Below, one piece after another: positions 34,692 to 43,285 of a stretch of DNA of 64,000 bases (positions are counted from its first letter, which is position 1; each line of letters opens with the position of its first letter). The notes beneath the pieces were generated by a model. It did no database searches. It saw only the letters and a list, made by a program, of their open reading frames with translations, and was not told where the DNA came from. Position numbers and translations under genes: made by a program. Source of the stretch: Heliomicrobium undosum. GTDB lineage: Bacteria; Bacillota; Desulfitobacteriia; Heliobacteriales; Heliobacteriaceae. Location: contig NZ_WXEY01000001.1 of the NCBI RefSeq assembly GCF_009877425.1, forward strand, positions 186,001 to 250,000. The letters run 5' to 3'.

Positions 34692-36617
34692 ATGATGGAT
34701 CCCCTGGCGCAGATCCGCGCCATCGCCCCTTTTGATCGCTTGCCCGAGGAGGCCCTGCGCAGCGTGGCCGAGAAAATGGCTTCCCTTCGCTTTTCCAAAG
34801 GGGAGATTATTTTTTCGCAAAAACAGCCTGCCTACCCCCACCTCTTCCTGGCTCTCGACGGTATGGCGGAGATCATCATTCAAAACGACGCCGGCTTGCC
34901 GACAGTGATCGGCTTCCGCCAGGGCGGCGAGTTCTTTGGGGAAACCTGCATCGTCGAAAAAAAATATCCGGCCACTGTCAAAGTGATCGATGACATGACC
35001 TGTCTGACCATCCCCTTTGACGAACTTCACCGGCTTTGGGAAAAGCACGCCGCCTTCTCGGCCTACTTTTCCCGTCTCTTCGCCTCCCGTTTCCGGGCCA
35101 TGATCGACGAGATTGTGGCCGAACACTCCGGAGAGGCGCCCGGCATGGACGGGCGGCCTTTTCGCAAACGCGCCGTCGACATGATGTCCTCGCCGGTCCA
35201 CACCATCGCCGCCAGCGAGCCGGTGACGAAAGCGGCCCGGTTGATGGCCGACAAGCGGGTCGGTTCCCTCGTCGTCACCGAAGGGGAGCACCCTATCGGC
35301 ATCATCACCGAACGGGATCTGGTCTACAACGTGCTGGCAGCCTCTCCGTCTCTCGATGCCCCGAATGCGCCCCTCGCTTTCCCATCGTTGAAAGCGGCCA
35401 TGAACAGCCAGTTTATCACCCTGCCGCCCGAATCCTATTATTATCAGGTGTTGCTGACCATGATCCGCGAGGCGGTCCGTTATGTCGGTGTCGTCGACAA
35501 GGGCCGTCTGCTTGGCGTCGTCGCCCTGACGGACCTGATTCGCAACCGCGACGCCGGCGCCCTGTCCATCGTCGACGGGATCGAGCACTGTCGCTCTGTC
35601 GATGAACTGGCGGCCAGGGCCAAGGTGATCGACCGGCTGCTCACGGCCATGGTGGCTGAACAGGCGCAACCGGCCGAGATCACCGAGGTCATTACTGTTC
35701 TCTATGACCGGCTGACGGTGCGCATCATCGAACTGGCCCTCGATGTGCTGGCCAAACGCCGGCTGATGCCGCCGGCGCCTTTCTGCTGGCTGACGATGGG
35801 ATCGGCAGGGCGGCGCGAACAGACGCTGCGCACCGATCAGGACCATGCCATCATTTTCGCCGACGTGCCGGAGGAACATCTGGAGTCGGCGCGCGCCTTT
35901 TTTCTCGACCTGGGCGAACTCGTCACCAAGGGCTTGGAAGCCTGCGGCTTCGCCCGCTGTCCCGGTCAGGTCATGGCCAGCAACCCCCGCTGGTGCCATT
36001 CCTTCAGCGAATGGATGCACCGCCTCGGCGCCTGGGTGGAGGAATCGGTGCCCGAGCATGTGCGCCAGTTGACTATCTTCCTCGATTTTCGCGGCCTCTA
36101 CGGCGACCAGGCGCTGGCCGGCCGTCTGCGAGACGCCGTCCACCAGACCTACCGCCGCCTTCCTGTCGGTCTTCACCACCTAGCCAAGGATGACCTGCGC
36201 CACCATGTGAGCCTCGGTTTCTTCAAACCCTTTGTCACGGAAAAAAGCGGCGACCATAAAGATGAAATCGATCTGAAGCGCAGCCTGTTGGTGCATCTGA
36301 TCGACTGTGTCCGTGTCTTCGCCCTGCGCGAGGGGATTCCGGAGACGAACACGCTCACCCGGATTCGCCGACTGGCGGAAAGAGGCGTCTTCCATGCCAA
36401 TGACGCCGAGCAGTTTTGTTTCAGCTATAACACCCTGACGGGCATGCGCTTTCGGGAAAATCTACGCAAGCTGCAAGAAGGGCGCTCCCCGGACAACTAC
36501 ATCCAACCCTACCGGTTGACCAAGCGAGAGCAGGCCGCGTTGAAAGAGGCGATTCAGGGCGTCATTCGATTGCAGAGCCTAACCGGCTCAGCTTTTCGCG
36601 TCGAAGGCTTCCTGTAA
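34692..36617 (+). CDS. cNMP-binding / CBS-pair / DUF294 nucleotidyltransferase-like signalling protein
   Basis: The 641-residue protein has a cyclic-nucleotide-binding-like domain (about 5-125), two CBS motifs (about 160-295: MSSPVHTIAASEPVTKAARLM and GVVALTDLIRNRD) and a DUF294 region with WLTMGSAGRREQTLRTDQDHA, the GS-x9-D-x-D pattern of nucleotidyltransferase folds, plus DUF294_C at the end. This is the layout of GlnD-related signalling proteins often encoded next to a DnaQ-like exonuclease, as here. It probably senses nucleotides; the modified partner is unknown. The ATG at 34692 follows GGGAAGGAGCGTGGACA. Confidence 0.9.
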   Translation: MMDPLAQIRAIAPFDRLPEEALRSVAEKMASLRFSKGEIIFSQKQPAYPHLFLALDGMAEIIIQNDAGLPTVIGFRQGGEFFGETCIVEKKYPATVKVIDDMTCLTIPFDELHRLWEKHAAFSAYFSRLFASRFRAMIDEIVAEHSGEAPGMDGRPFRKRAVDMMSSPVHTIAASEPVTKAARLMADKRVGSLVVTEGEHPIGIITERDLVYNVLAASPSLDAPNAPLAFPSLKAAMNSQFITLPPESYYYQVLLTMIREAVRYVGVVDKGRLLGVVALTDLIRNRDAGALSIVDGIEHCRSVDELAARAKVIDRLLTAMVAEQAQPAEITEVITVLYDRLTVRIIELALDVLAKRRLMPPAPFCWLTMGSAGRREQTLRTDQDHAIIFADVPEEHLESARAFFLDLGELVTKGLEACGFARCPGQVMASNPRWCHSFSEWMHRLGAWVEESVPEHVRQLTIFLDFRGLYGDQALAGRLRDAVHQTYRRLPVGLHHLAKDDLRHHVSLGFFKPFVTEKSGDHKDEIDLKRSLLVHLIDCVRVFALREGIPETNTLTRIRRLAERGVFHANDAEQFCFSYNTLTGMRFRENLRKLQEGRSPDNYIQPYRLTKREQAALKEAIQGVIRLQSLTGSAFRVEGFL

Positions 36618-36758
36618 CGGATGCATTGGCCTTGCTTGGAAATTTTATACGTAAGCCTCTTTGACGAGGCTTACCATCATTGAGGATTTCGCTTCCGATG
36701 GAAGGGCTTCTTTGACGAGCGCATCGAGCGCTTCTTCGATCCGGTGGAGGTGTTATCC

Positions 36759-37508
36759 TTGATTGAGACCTTTCGCCATCTTTTCGGCCTCGAACGGACC
36801 GGATTCCCTGGGCGGATGCCCGAACCGGCCCTGTCCGCCCGCTTAGTGGAAAAGTGCCGTCGCAATCGGGGGCGCCATAGCCCCTTTCGACTGCTCCGGG
36901 ACATCACTTTCGTTGTCTTTGATACTGAGACGACAGGACTGAGCGTCCCTGATGACGATGTGATCGCCCTCGGGGGCGTAGCCCTGCCGCCTGGTGTCGA
37001 AGGAGCTTGCGACGAGGGAGCGGGATACGCGGAGGGAAAAGGGAAGGAGCGAGTCTTTGACCGCCTCGTCAACCCCCATCGCCCCATCCCTGCCCTGGCG
37101 CGGGAGATCACCGGCATCAACGATGATATGGTCCTCTCCCAGCCGACCATCTACCCGGTTCTCGACGACTTTCTGGACTTTATCGACGGCGCCGTCCTGG
37201 TGGCCCACGGGATCGCCTTCGATGTGGGCTTTCTCGACAAGTACCTGCGCCCGCTCCGAACGAAGCTCTATCACCCTGTTATCGACACAATCACCTTGTC
37301 GCGCGTCCTGGAACCTTTTCGCGCCGACCACAGCCTGGACGCCCTAGTCGCCGACTGCCAGATTACGCCCCGCCGCCGTCACACCGCCCTCGGCGACGCG
37401 CAGATGACGGCCGATCTGTTTTCCGCCATGCTGGCCCGGCTGCAAAAACTCCGGCCGGTGAACACCCTCGGCGAGTTGCAGCGGATTTTGGCGCAGCAGC
37501 ACCTCTAG
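36759..37508 (+). CDS. DnaQ-like 3'-5' exonuclease (DEDDh)
   Basis: The 249-residue protein has the three exonuclease motifs: VVFDTETTGL (Exo I, acidic pair), HGIAFDVGFL (Exo II) and HTALGDAQMTADLF (Exo III with His and Asp), the DEDDh arrangement. It resembles the epsilon-like exonucleases that pair with DUF294/CBS proteins. About 55 residues precede the catalytic domain. The TTG at 36759 follows CGGTGGAGGTGTTATCC. A short loop (VEGACDEGAGYAEGKGKE) after Exo I is an insertion relative to most relatives. Confidence 0.88.
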   Translation: MIETFRHLFGLERTGFPGRMPEPALSARLVEKCRRNRGRHSPFRLLRDITFVVFDTETTGLSVPDDDVIALGGVALPPGVEGACDEGAGYAEGKGKERVFDRLVNPHRPIPALAREITGINDDMVLSQPTIYPVLDDFLDFIDGAVLVAHGIAFDVGFLDKYLRPLRTKLYHPVIDTITLSRVLEPFRADHSLDALVADCQITPRRRHTALGDAQMTADLFSAMLARLQKLRPVNTLGELQRILAQQHL

Positions 37509-37652
37509 GGGCGCGCCGTCCCCCTCTCTTCCTGTGGAAGCCATTCACAGCCCCGAGGGGGGTTTGTGTTCCAACGGCAGAGGCGCTAATATAATAAAGC
37601 GGCAATGCAGCATAATAATAAAATGCTTACTCCGGCGGAAGGAGGATCCCCA

Positions 37653-38912
37653 TTGCACCAATCTCCGCTGTTTTCGATCATGCGCCTCATGCCGATCGCC
37701 TTTTTCCTTCTTATCAACTACCTCTCCTACATGGCTCTCGTACGCTGGATGCCCTTTTTCCGGCCGGGACGCTGGCGAGCCGCCTTCGTGATCATCGCCA
37801 TCCTCTCGGCGTTGCCGCCCCTGTACAGCGTGGCGACAGGCTTCCAGACCCAGGAAGCCTGGTTGCGCATCGCCTATTATCCCGCTTTCGCCTGGAACAT
37901 CGGCCAGATCATCTTCCTCCTGGCCGTCCCGCTCGTCTTCATCTTCAGCCGTCTCCAGCGCTCTCTGGAGGACGACGAGCAACAGGCGGCAAAGGCGAAG
38001 GCGGCGGAAAAAAGCCATACTGCAGAAAAAAAACATGCTGCCGAAGAGCCCCAACCCCATGTCCATCTGCCGGAGAAGGTGTCGCGTCGGCAACTGCTGC
38101 AAGGCGCTATCACCGCCGTCCCCTTCTTCGCCCTCACTGTCGCCACTGACGGCGTGCTCATCGGCGACAACCGCGTCATCACCCGCACCTACCCCGTGAC
38201 CATCCCCGGTCTCTCTAAGCATCTCGACGGGCTCCGCCTCGTCCAGATCTCCGACGTCCATCTGGGCACCTTCTTCCCTCTCGACCGCCTCGATGACGCC
38301 CTGGAACTTGTGGATAGGCAAAAGCCGGACATATTGACCATCACCGGCGACTACGTGGACGACGTGACACTCCTAAACGAAGCCATCGGGCGGACGGAAC
38401 AGGTATCGACGACCCTGGGCAGCTATTACTGCCTCGGCAACCATGAGCACTACCGGGACCTGGACAAAGTGAGAGGCGCCTTCCAGGGCAGTTCGATCCG
38501 GCACCTGGACAACGGCTTTCACACGATCGAAAACTCCCTCTGCCTCCTCGGCATCGACTACCCCTTTACGCGCCGCGACGACGACAACCGGGCAGCCGTC
38601 ACGGAATGGATGCTCGACAAGGCCCTGGCCGGGGCGCCGGCAGACGTGCCGAAAGTCCTGCTCACCCACCACCCCGACGGGTTCAATGCGGCCCGGAAAA
38701 GGGGCGTGGCCCTCTCCTTAGCCGGACACACCCATGGCGGACAGGTGGGCATCGGCGACCGCTCCCTCTTCCCCTTCGCCATGGAGTACATGCGCGGCTG
38801 GTACGGCGATGACGAGCACAAGCTCTTCGTCCACAGCGGCCTCGGTCACTGGATGCCCTTCCGTTTGGGCTGTCCTTCCGAGATCGTCACCTTCGTGTTG
38901 CGGAGCGCCTGA
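37653..38912 (+). CDS. Membrane-anchored calcineurin-like metallophosphoesterase
   Basis: The 419-residue protein has about four N-terminal spans (about 10-110), a Lys/Ala/Glu/His-rich linker, a further hydrophobic segment (LLQGAITAVPFFALTVATDG) and a phosphoesterase domain with ISDVHLG, ITGDYVDD, LGNHEHY, LTHHPDGF and LAGHTHGGQVG, the full dimetal motif set. It matches the YaeI/YkuE-like group acting on outer-leaflet or lipid-linked phosphates. The TTG at 37653 follows GGAAGGAGGATCCCCA. The linker histidines (EKSHTAEKKHAAEE) are unusual. Confidence 0.87.
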   Translation: MHQSPLFSIMRLMPIAFFLLINYLSYMALVRWMPFFRPGRWRAAFVIIAILSALPPLYSVATGFQTQEAWLRIAYYPAFAWNIGQIIFLLAVPLVFIFSRLQRSLEDDEQQAAKAKAAEKSHTAEKKHAAEEPQPHVHLPEKVSRRQLLQGAITAVPFFALTVATDGVLIGDNRVITRTYPVTIPGLSKHLDGLRLVQISDVHLGTFFPLDRLDDALELVDRQKPDILTITGDYVDDVTLLNEAIGRTEQVSTTLGSYYCLGNHEHYRDLDKVRGAFQGSSIRHLDNGFHTIENSLCLLGIDYPFTRRDDDNRAAVTEWMLDKALAGAPADVPKVLLTHHPDGFNAARKRGVALSLAGHTHGGQVGIGDRSLFPFAMEYMRGWYGDDEHKLFVHSGLGHWMPFRLGCPSEIVTFVLRSA

Positions 38913-38939
38913 AGGTTTATCATTTCCGTTTATTCCCTC

Positions 38940-38968
38940 TTGCCTTTAGCGGCGGAATCGCCTATACT
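38940..38968 (+). promoter_or_regulatory. Promoter of rnpB
   Basis: TTGCCT (38940-38945), 17 bases, TATACT (38963-38968) is a near-consensus sigma-A promoter. A GCGTC/GACGC hairpin (38978-38996) forms the presumed precursor 5' leader. Confidence 0.75.
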
Positions 38969-39013
38969 AGTCAAGCGTCCTTTGAGAGACGCCACAACAG
39001 AAGAGCGAAAAAG

Positions 39014-39380
39014 AGTATGGTGGATAGTCGCGGTTTCTGCTTTGCAGGGATCGAGGAAATTCGAGACACGCCCACGGCCGCTTCGGCGGTCGCGGAGTAT
39101 GGTGCCTGGCGCAAGCCAGGGCAGGGCGACCTGACGACGGCAAAAGCGTCTCTTCGGAGAGGCAAGTCGCCATAAAGTGCCACAGAAACGATGTTCCCCG
39201 GCGACGGGGAAGTGCAAGGGTAAACTCCACCAGCGTGCAACCCAAATAGGCGGCGTTAGCCGCGGGTAGGGGCACCCGCTGCGGCGGGAAGGAAGCCAGG
39301 CCGTCAGGAGCAACTTCCTTAGACAAATGACTATCCAACGGCGCAAGCCGGGGACAGAATCTCGATTACAGCCATACTCT
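39014..39380 (+). ncRNA. rnpB: RNase P RNA component
   Basis: The 367 bases are bounded by the P1 pairing AGAGTATGG with CCATACTCT. The universal parts are readable in order: GAGGAAATTC (CR-I), GCCACAGAAA, GGGTAAACTCC, CAACCCAAAT, GGTAGGGGCACC, and GACAGAAT...GATTACA (CR-V). This is the catalytic RNA that trims 5' leaders from tRNA precursors, such as the two tRNAs at 56.8 kb. Ends are estimated from the P1 helix and may shift by a few bases. Confidence 0.95.
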
Positions 39381-39387
39381 TTTTTCT

Positions 39388-39428
39388 AAAACGACCAGAG
39401 GTCTACACCTCCGGTCGTTTATTTTTTT
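39388..39428 (+). terminator. Terminator of rnpB
   Basis: AAACGACCAGAGG pairs with CCTCCGGTCGTTT with a mismatch, followed by seven T. Confidence 0.85.
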
Positions 39429-39507
39429 GCCTTGACAGCGACTTTTCCCGCGACGGGGCGGCAACACTAGCATCGCTTTAGATGGAGGGATCGAGGAGGG
39501 AGCCGCC

Positions 39508-40653
39508 GTGCCGAGAATCGTCTCCGTCGCATCCGCCGTGCCGGACCACGTCTTCTACCAAGAAGATATTCGCCATGCCGTGCAGCAGATGTTCTCCGCC
39601 TCCTTCCGCGACCTGGAACGACTGCTGCCGATCTTTCAGAATGCGCAAATCGACAAGCGCCACTTCTGCGTTCCCATGGACTGGTTTCAGCGAAACCACA
39701 GCTTCGCCGAGAAAAACCGCCTCTACATCGAAAACGCCGTCGACCTGGGCGCTCGCGCCGTCACGCGATGCCTCGACAAAGCCGGCCTCGCGCCAGAGGA
39801 TGTGGATTGCTTCCTTTTTGTCTCCTCTACGGGGATCGCCACCCCGGCGATCGATGTGCGCATCGCCAACGGGCTTGCCATGAAACCGTCGCTGCGCCGC
39901 CTCCCCTTGTGGGGCTTAGGCTGCGCGGGCGGCTGCGCCGGCGTGGCCCGGGCTGCGGAAATGGCATCCGCCCGTCCGGGGCGGCCCGTGCTGCTCCTCG
40001 CCCTGGAGTTGTGCGGCCTCACCTTCCTCTGGGGTGATCGCTCGAAAGGCAACCTGATCGCCACCTCCCTCTTCGGCGACGGGGCCGCTGCGGCGCTGAT
40101 TGTGGAGGACGGGCCGACCTCCGCGAGCGAAGGCGCTTCCCCAAGTCCTTCCCTCTCCCCCCAGATTATCGCTTCCCGGACAACCCGCTGGCCTGACACC
40201 CTCGATATCATGGGCTGGGACGTGCAAGACGAGGGCTTGAAGGTGATCTTCTCGCGGGACATCCCTTCCTTTGTGTTGCGCCATATACCGCCAGCGGTGG
40301 ACGAGTTTCTCCAGGAACAGAGGCTGGATCGATCCGCCATCGACCGCCTGATCGCCCATCCCGGCGGGGCCAAGGTGATCAGCGCCTATGAGGAATGCCT
40401 GGGCCTCTCGCCGGAACAGACGCGACTGAGCCGCCAGGTGTTGCGCGAGTATGGCAACATGTCATCGGCGACGATCCTCTTCGTCCTGGAAAAGGCGATG
40501 GAAGAAAAGTCCACCGGAAGTTGCCACGGCGGCAGTTGTGGAAATCGCGGCGGATGCGGTTGTGGAGACAGCGGCGGATCCGGAGGCGAATACGCATTAA
40601 TGACCGCACTGGGGCCGGGCTTTTGTTCCGAACTGGCGCTACTGCGTTGGTGA
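39508..40653 (+). CDS. Type III polyketide synthase (chalcone/stilbene synthase fold)
   Basis: The 381-residue protein has the catalytic triad C139 (WGLGCAGGC), H284 (AHPGGAKV) and N317 (YGNMSSAT), with spacings like CHS. The family condenses malonyl-CoA on an acyl starter to give alkylpyrones or resorcinols. An odd Gly/Cys loop at about 335-360 (four Cys, one His, eleven Gly) sits just before the conserved ALGPGFCSEL end; normal relatives lack it. The GTG at 39508 follows CGAGGAGGGAGCCGCC. The next gene is a YpbQ-like methyltransferase, as in the BpsA-BpsB pair of B. subtilis, which makes and methylates alkylpyrones. Confidence 0.9.
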   Translation: MPRIVSVASAVPDHVFYQEDIRHAVQQMFSASFRDLERLLPIFQNAQIDKRHFCVPMDWFQRNHSFAEKNRLYIENAVDLGARAVTRCLDKAGLAPEDVDCFLFVSSTGIATPAIDVRIANGLAMKPSLRRLPLWGLGCAGGCAGVARAAEMASARPGRPVLLLALELCGLTFLWGDRSKGNLIATSLFGDGAAAALIVEDGPTSASEGASPSPSLSPQIIASRTTRWPDTLDIMGWDVQDEGLKVIFSRDIPSFVLRHIPPAVDEFLQEQRLDRSAIDRLIAHPGGAKVISAYEECLGLSPEQTRLSRQVLREYGNMSSATILFVLEKAMEEKSTGSCHGGSCGNRGGCGCGDSGGSGGEYALMTALGPGFCSELALLRW

Positions 40654-40716
40654 TTGCTGCTCTCTTGCCGGACCTGCTCTTCTCTGACCAGAGAAGAGCC
40701 TGAAGGAGGCATTACG

Positions 40717-41253
40717 TTGCTCATCTTCTTCGCCTTTTTATCGCTTGTGCTCGCTCAGCGGGTGGCCGAACTGACGATCGCCCGGCGAAACGCCAGATGG
40801 ATGACGGCTCAGGGCGCCGTTGAAGCGGGGCAGGCGCACTACAAATACCTGGTGGCCTTGCATATCTGTTTCTTTGCCGCCCTCATGACGGAAGTGCTCA
40901 TGCTGGGTCGAAAGCCGCCCCAGTGGTGGATGGCGCCGGCGGCGGCTTTCGTTGTCGCCCAGTGGCTCCGTTACTGGTGCATGACCAGCCTGGGTCCCTT
41001 CTGGAACACGCGCATCTTCGTCCTCCCCGGCGCGAAAGCCGTCAAGCGAGGTCCCTACCGCTTTTTCCGCCACCCCAACTACCTTGCCGTCATCACCGAA
41101 CTGCTCTGCATCCCACTCCTATTCGGCGCCTGGATGACAGCTGCTATGGTTTCCGTCGTCAATCTCTACCTGCTTTCTGTTCGTATCCACGTCGAAGAGG
41201 CGGCGTTGACTGAGGCGACCGATTACGCAGAGGTCTATGGCTCTTCCCGATAA
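40717..41253 (+). CDS. ICMT/YpbQ-like membrane O-methyltransferase
   Basis: The 178-residue protein has about four to five spans. RGPYRFFRHPNYLAVITE is the phospholipid/isoprenylcysteine methyltransferase signature for SAM binding, and the E at the end of LSVRIHVEEAAL completes it. Relatives next to type III polyketide synthases methylate the polyketide product. The TTG at 40717 follows GAAGGAGGCATTACG and the gene lies 63 bases behind the synthase, so the two are an operon. It converges with the regulator ending at 41269. Confidence 0.87.
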   Translation: MLIFFAFLSLVLAQRVAELTIARRNARWMTAQGAVEAGQAHYKYLVALHICFFAALMTEVLMLGRKPPQWWMAPAAAFVVAQWLRYWCMTSLGPFWNTRIFVLPGAKAVKRGPYRFFRHPNYLAVITELLCIPLLFGAWMTAAMVSVVNLYLLSVRIHVEEAALTEATDYAEVYGSSR

Positions 41254-41268
41254 AAGGACTTCTCGCGT

Positions 41269-43203
41269 CTACCGCTCACCGGAGCGAAAGGGCGTGGGGG
41301 AGATATGATGTTTTTGCATCCGGGCAGACAGGGCAGGCCGGTTCAGCCTCAGCATCCGCGCCGTTTCCACCAAGTCGCCGCCCGTCTCCTGAAGGGCAGA
41401 CTCGATGATTTTTTTTTCCAAGTTATCCAAGGAGAAGGGTCCGGCGATCGTCAGGGTGACACCGTCGTCTTGAACGGAAAGGTTACCCATTCGACGGAGG
41501 ACCTCCCCTTCCCACTTTGTCGACTGTGCCTGTGCCTGTTGATTTGGTTGCGCCGGTAATATCCGTTCTGCACTCCCTTTCAGTTGTTCATGGGGCGCCC
41601 CCCTTCCGGAACCGGCCTGTGTTCCAGCCCCTCCAGGAAAGCCCTCCCGCTCCACGCCGGATGATGGTTGGTCCTTATCCCCCTCTCCCGTTTCGGCGCG
41701 CCTGCGGCGGCGGGGGGAGGTGTACAGCAACAGTTCCTTCCCCTGGTTGAGCACCACTGTCTCGCCCGGCTTGTCACGCGCTGGTGAATTGGCGCTATCT
41801 GGCCTTCCCTGTGCGTTGTTGCTGTCTCGCTTAGACAGCGGGGCGCTGCCGTCCCGCCTCACTGGTGGGATGGCTATGTCCCCTTTCTCCGGTGGCACGG
41901 CGCTGACCTGTTTTGCCCGTTCGCCGGCACGCCGGTTCTGATCGCCCTTCCCTGTGGAGGCAGCCGAGCCGTTTGCCGGAGAAGTGGCCGACGTGGTTCC
42001 CTTTTGACCGCTGAGCCTCTCAGAAGCATCCGGTGGATCGACGGCAACCAATTCGGCAGCGGTGATCCACTCCCCACGGGTGACAATGACCGCCCGTTCA
42101 ATCCGATTGGCCAGTTCCCGCACGTTGCCCGGCCAGGAATGGGAGGTCAGGATATGGACGGCGTCGGCTGTAAATCCCCGGATCCGGCCACGCGGTTCAT
42201 AACGGCACAAAAAATGCCGGGCCAGGTCGGCAATGTCCTCTTTGCGCACCGACAAGGGCGGCAGATGGATCGGGATCACATTGAGCCGGTAGTAGAGATC
42301 CTCCCGCATCCGTCCATCGCGCACGGCGTCGGCCAGATTCCCGCTGGAGGCAACGATCACGCGCACATCGACGGCCAGCGGTTTTGTCCCGCCGGTCCGA
42401 GTGAAGGCGCCGTCCTCCAGCACACGGCACAGTCTCGCCTGCAGATCGAGGGGCAACAATTCAATATCCCGGATCAAAAGGGTCCCCCGGTGAGCCATTT
42501 CCAACCGTCCCGGCCGGGCCTTCGCTTCATTCCCCGCCTTTGCCGGAGCAGGCGATTCCCAGCCAAAAAGTTCGCTTTCGATCAGGTTGGGCGGGATGGC
42601 CGCGCAGGGGAACACGACAAAGGGGTATTCGCGACGACGGCTCTGGTGATGGAGCGCCCGGGCGACGACCTCCTTTCCCGTTCCCGCCTCGCCGGCCACG
42701 GTGACAGGCGTCGGGGCGTTGGCCACCTGGGCGATCAGTTCCCGGATGGCGCGCATGGCCGGGCTGACGCCGATCAACTCCACGTTCTCCCGCCGCCCGG
42801 CTGCTTCCAGGCGCAGGAAGCGCACCTCCTGTCGCAAGGACTCCATTTCGAGCGCTTTTTCCAGGGCAAGGCGAAGTTCGTCCAAACCGAACGGCTTTTG
42901 CAGGTAGTCGCGCGCCCCCAGGCGCTGGGCTTCCAGGGCCGTCTCGGCACAAGCCTGGCCGGTGAGGACGAGGAAGGGCACGTTGGAACGGACACCGAGC
43001 AGGCGGTGCAAGACCGGCAGGCCTTCCGACCCCGGTCCGTCCAGGTCGACGATCACCAGGTTCACCGCTTCCCGTTCCAACTGCTGCGCCGCCTCATTCC
43101 CGTTCTGCGCCGGAATGACCCTGTAACCGGCCCGGCTCAGCCCCCGCGCCAAGACCCAGCGCAGGTGCTCCTCGGGACTGAGCAACAACAAGACGCCTTG
43201 CAT
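41269..43203 (-). CDS. NtrC-like response regulator without the GAFTGA loop
   Basis: The 644-residue protein has a receiver domain (about 1-120, D53 in VIVDLDGPG), an AAA+ domain (about 145-375, Walker A GEAGTGKE, Walker B-like GTLLIRDIE), a 200-residue Ser/Gly/Lys-rich disordered linker (about 395-590) and a Fis-type helix-turn-helix end (ETARMLRLNRPALSARM). Where sigma-54 activators have GAFTGA after SELFG it reads WESPAPAK, so contact with sigma-54 is probably lost, as in TyrR-like regulators. The ATG at 43203 follows GGGAGGGGAGGGTGTCG. Its gene follows a sensor kinase gene and probably works with it. Confidence 0.85.
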   Translation of the reverse strand: MQGVLLLLSPEEHLRWVLARGLSRAGYRVIPAQNGNEAAQQLEREAVNLVIVDLDGPGSEGLPVLHRLLGVRSNVPFLVLTGQACAETALEAQRLGARDYLQKPFGLDELRLALEKALEMESLRQEVRFLRLEAAGRRENVELIGVSPAMRAIRELIAQVANAPTPVTVAGEAGTGKEVVARALHHQSRRREYPFVVFPCAAIPPNLIESELFGWESPAPAKAGNEAKARPGRLEMAHRGTLLIRDIELLPLDLQARLCRVLEDGAFTRTGGTKPLAVDVRVIVASSGNLADAVRDGRMREDLYYRLNVIPIHLPPLSVRKEDIADLARHFLCRYEPRGRIRGFTADAVHILTSHSWPGNVRELANRIERAVIVTRGEWITAAELVAVDPPDASERLSGQKGTTSATSPANGSAASTGKGDQNRRAGERAKQVSAVPPEKGDIAIPPVRRDGSAPLSKRDSNNAQGRPDSANSPARDKPGETVVLNQGKELLLYTSPRRRRRAETGEGDKDQPSSGVEREGFPGGAGTQAGSGRGAPHEQLKGSAERILPAQPNQQAQAQSTKWEGEVLRRMGNLSVQDDGVTLTIAGPFSLDNLEKKIIESALQETGGDLVETARMLRLNRPALSARMQKHHISPTPFRSGER

Positions 43204-43285
43204 CGACACCCTCCCCTCCCGCCGCTTCTTCGGCTGATCCGCTGTCCCTGTCTGTTTAGACCCGCTGGCGCGTGCGTTATCTTGA

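Noticed and set aside
36651-36674. GTAAGCCTC/GAGGCTTAC hairpin after the DUF294 gene as a terminator
   Set aside because: The stem is perfect but no T run follows; it may be a processing or weak attenuation site before the exonuclease gene.
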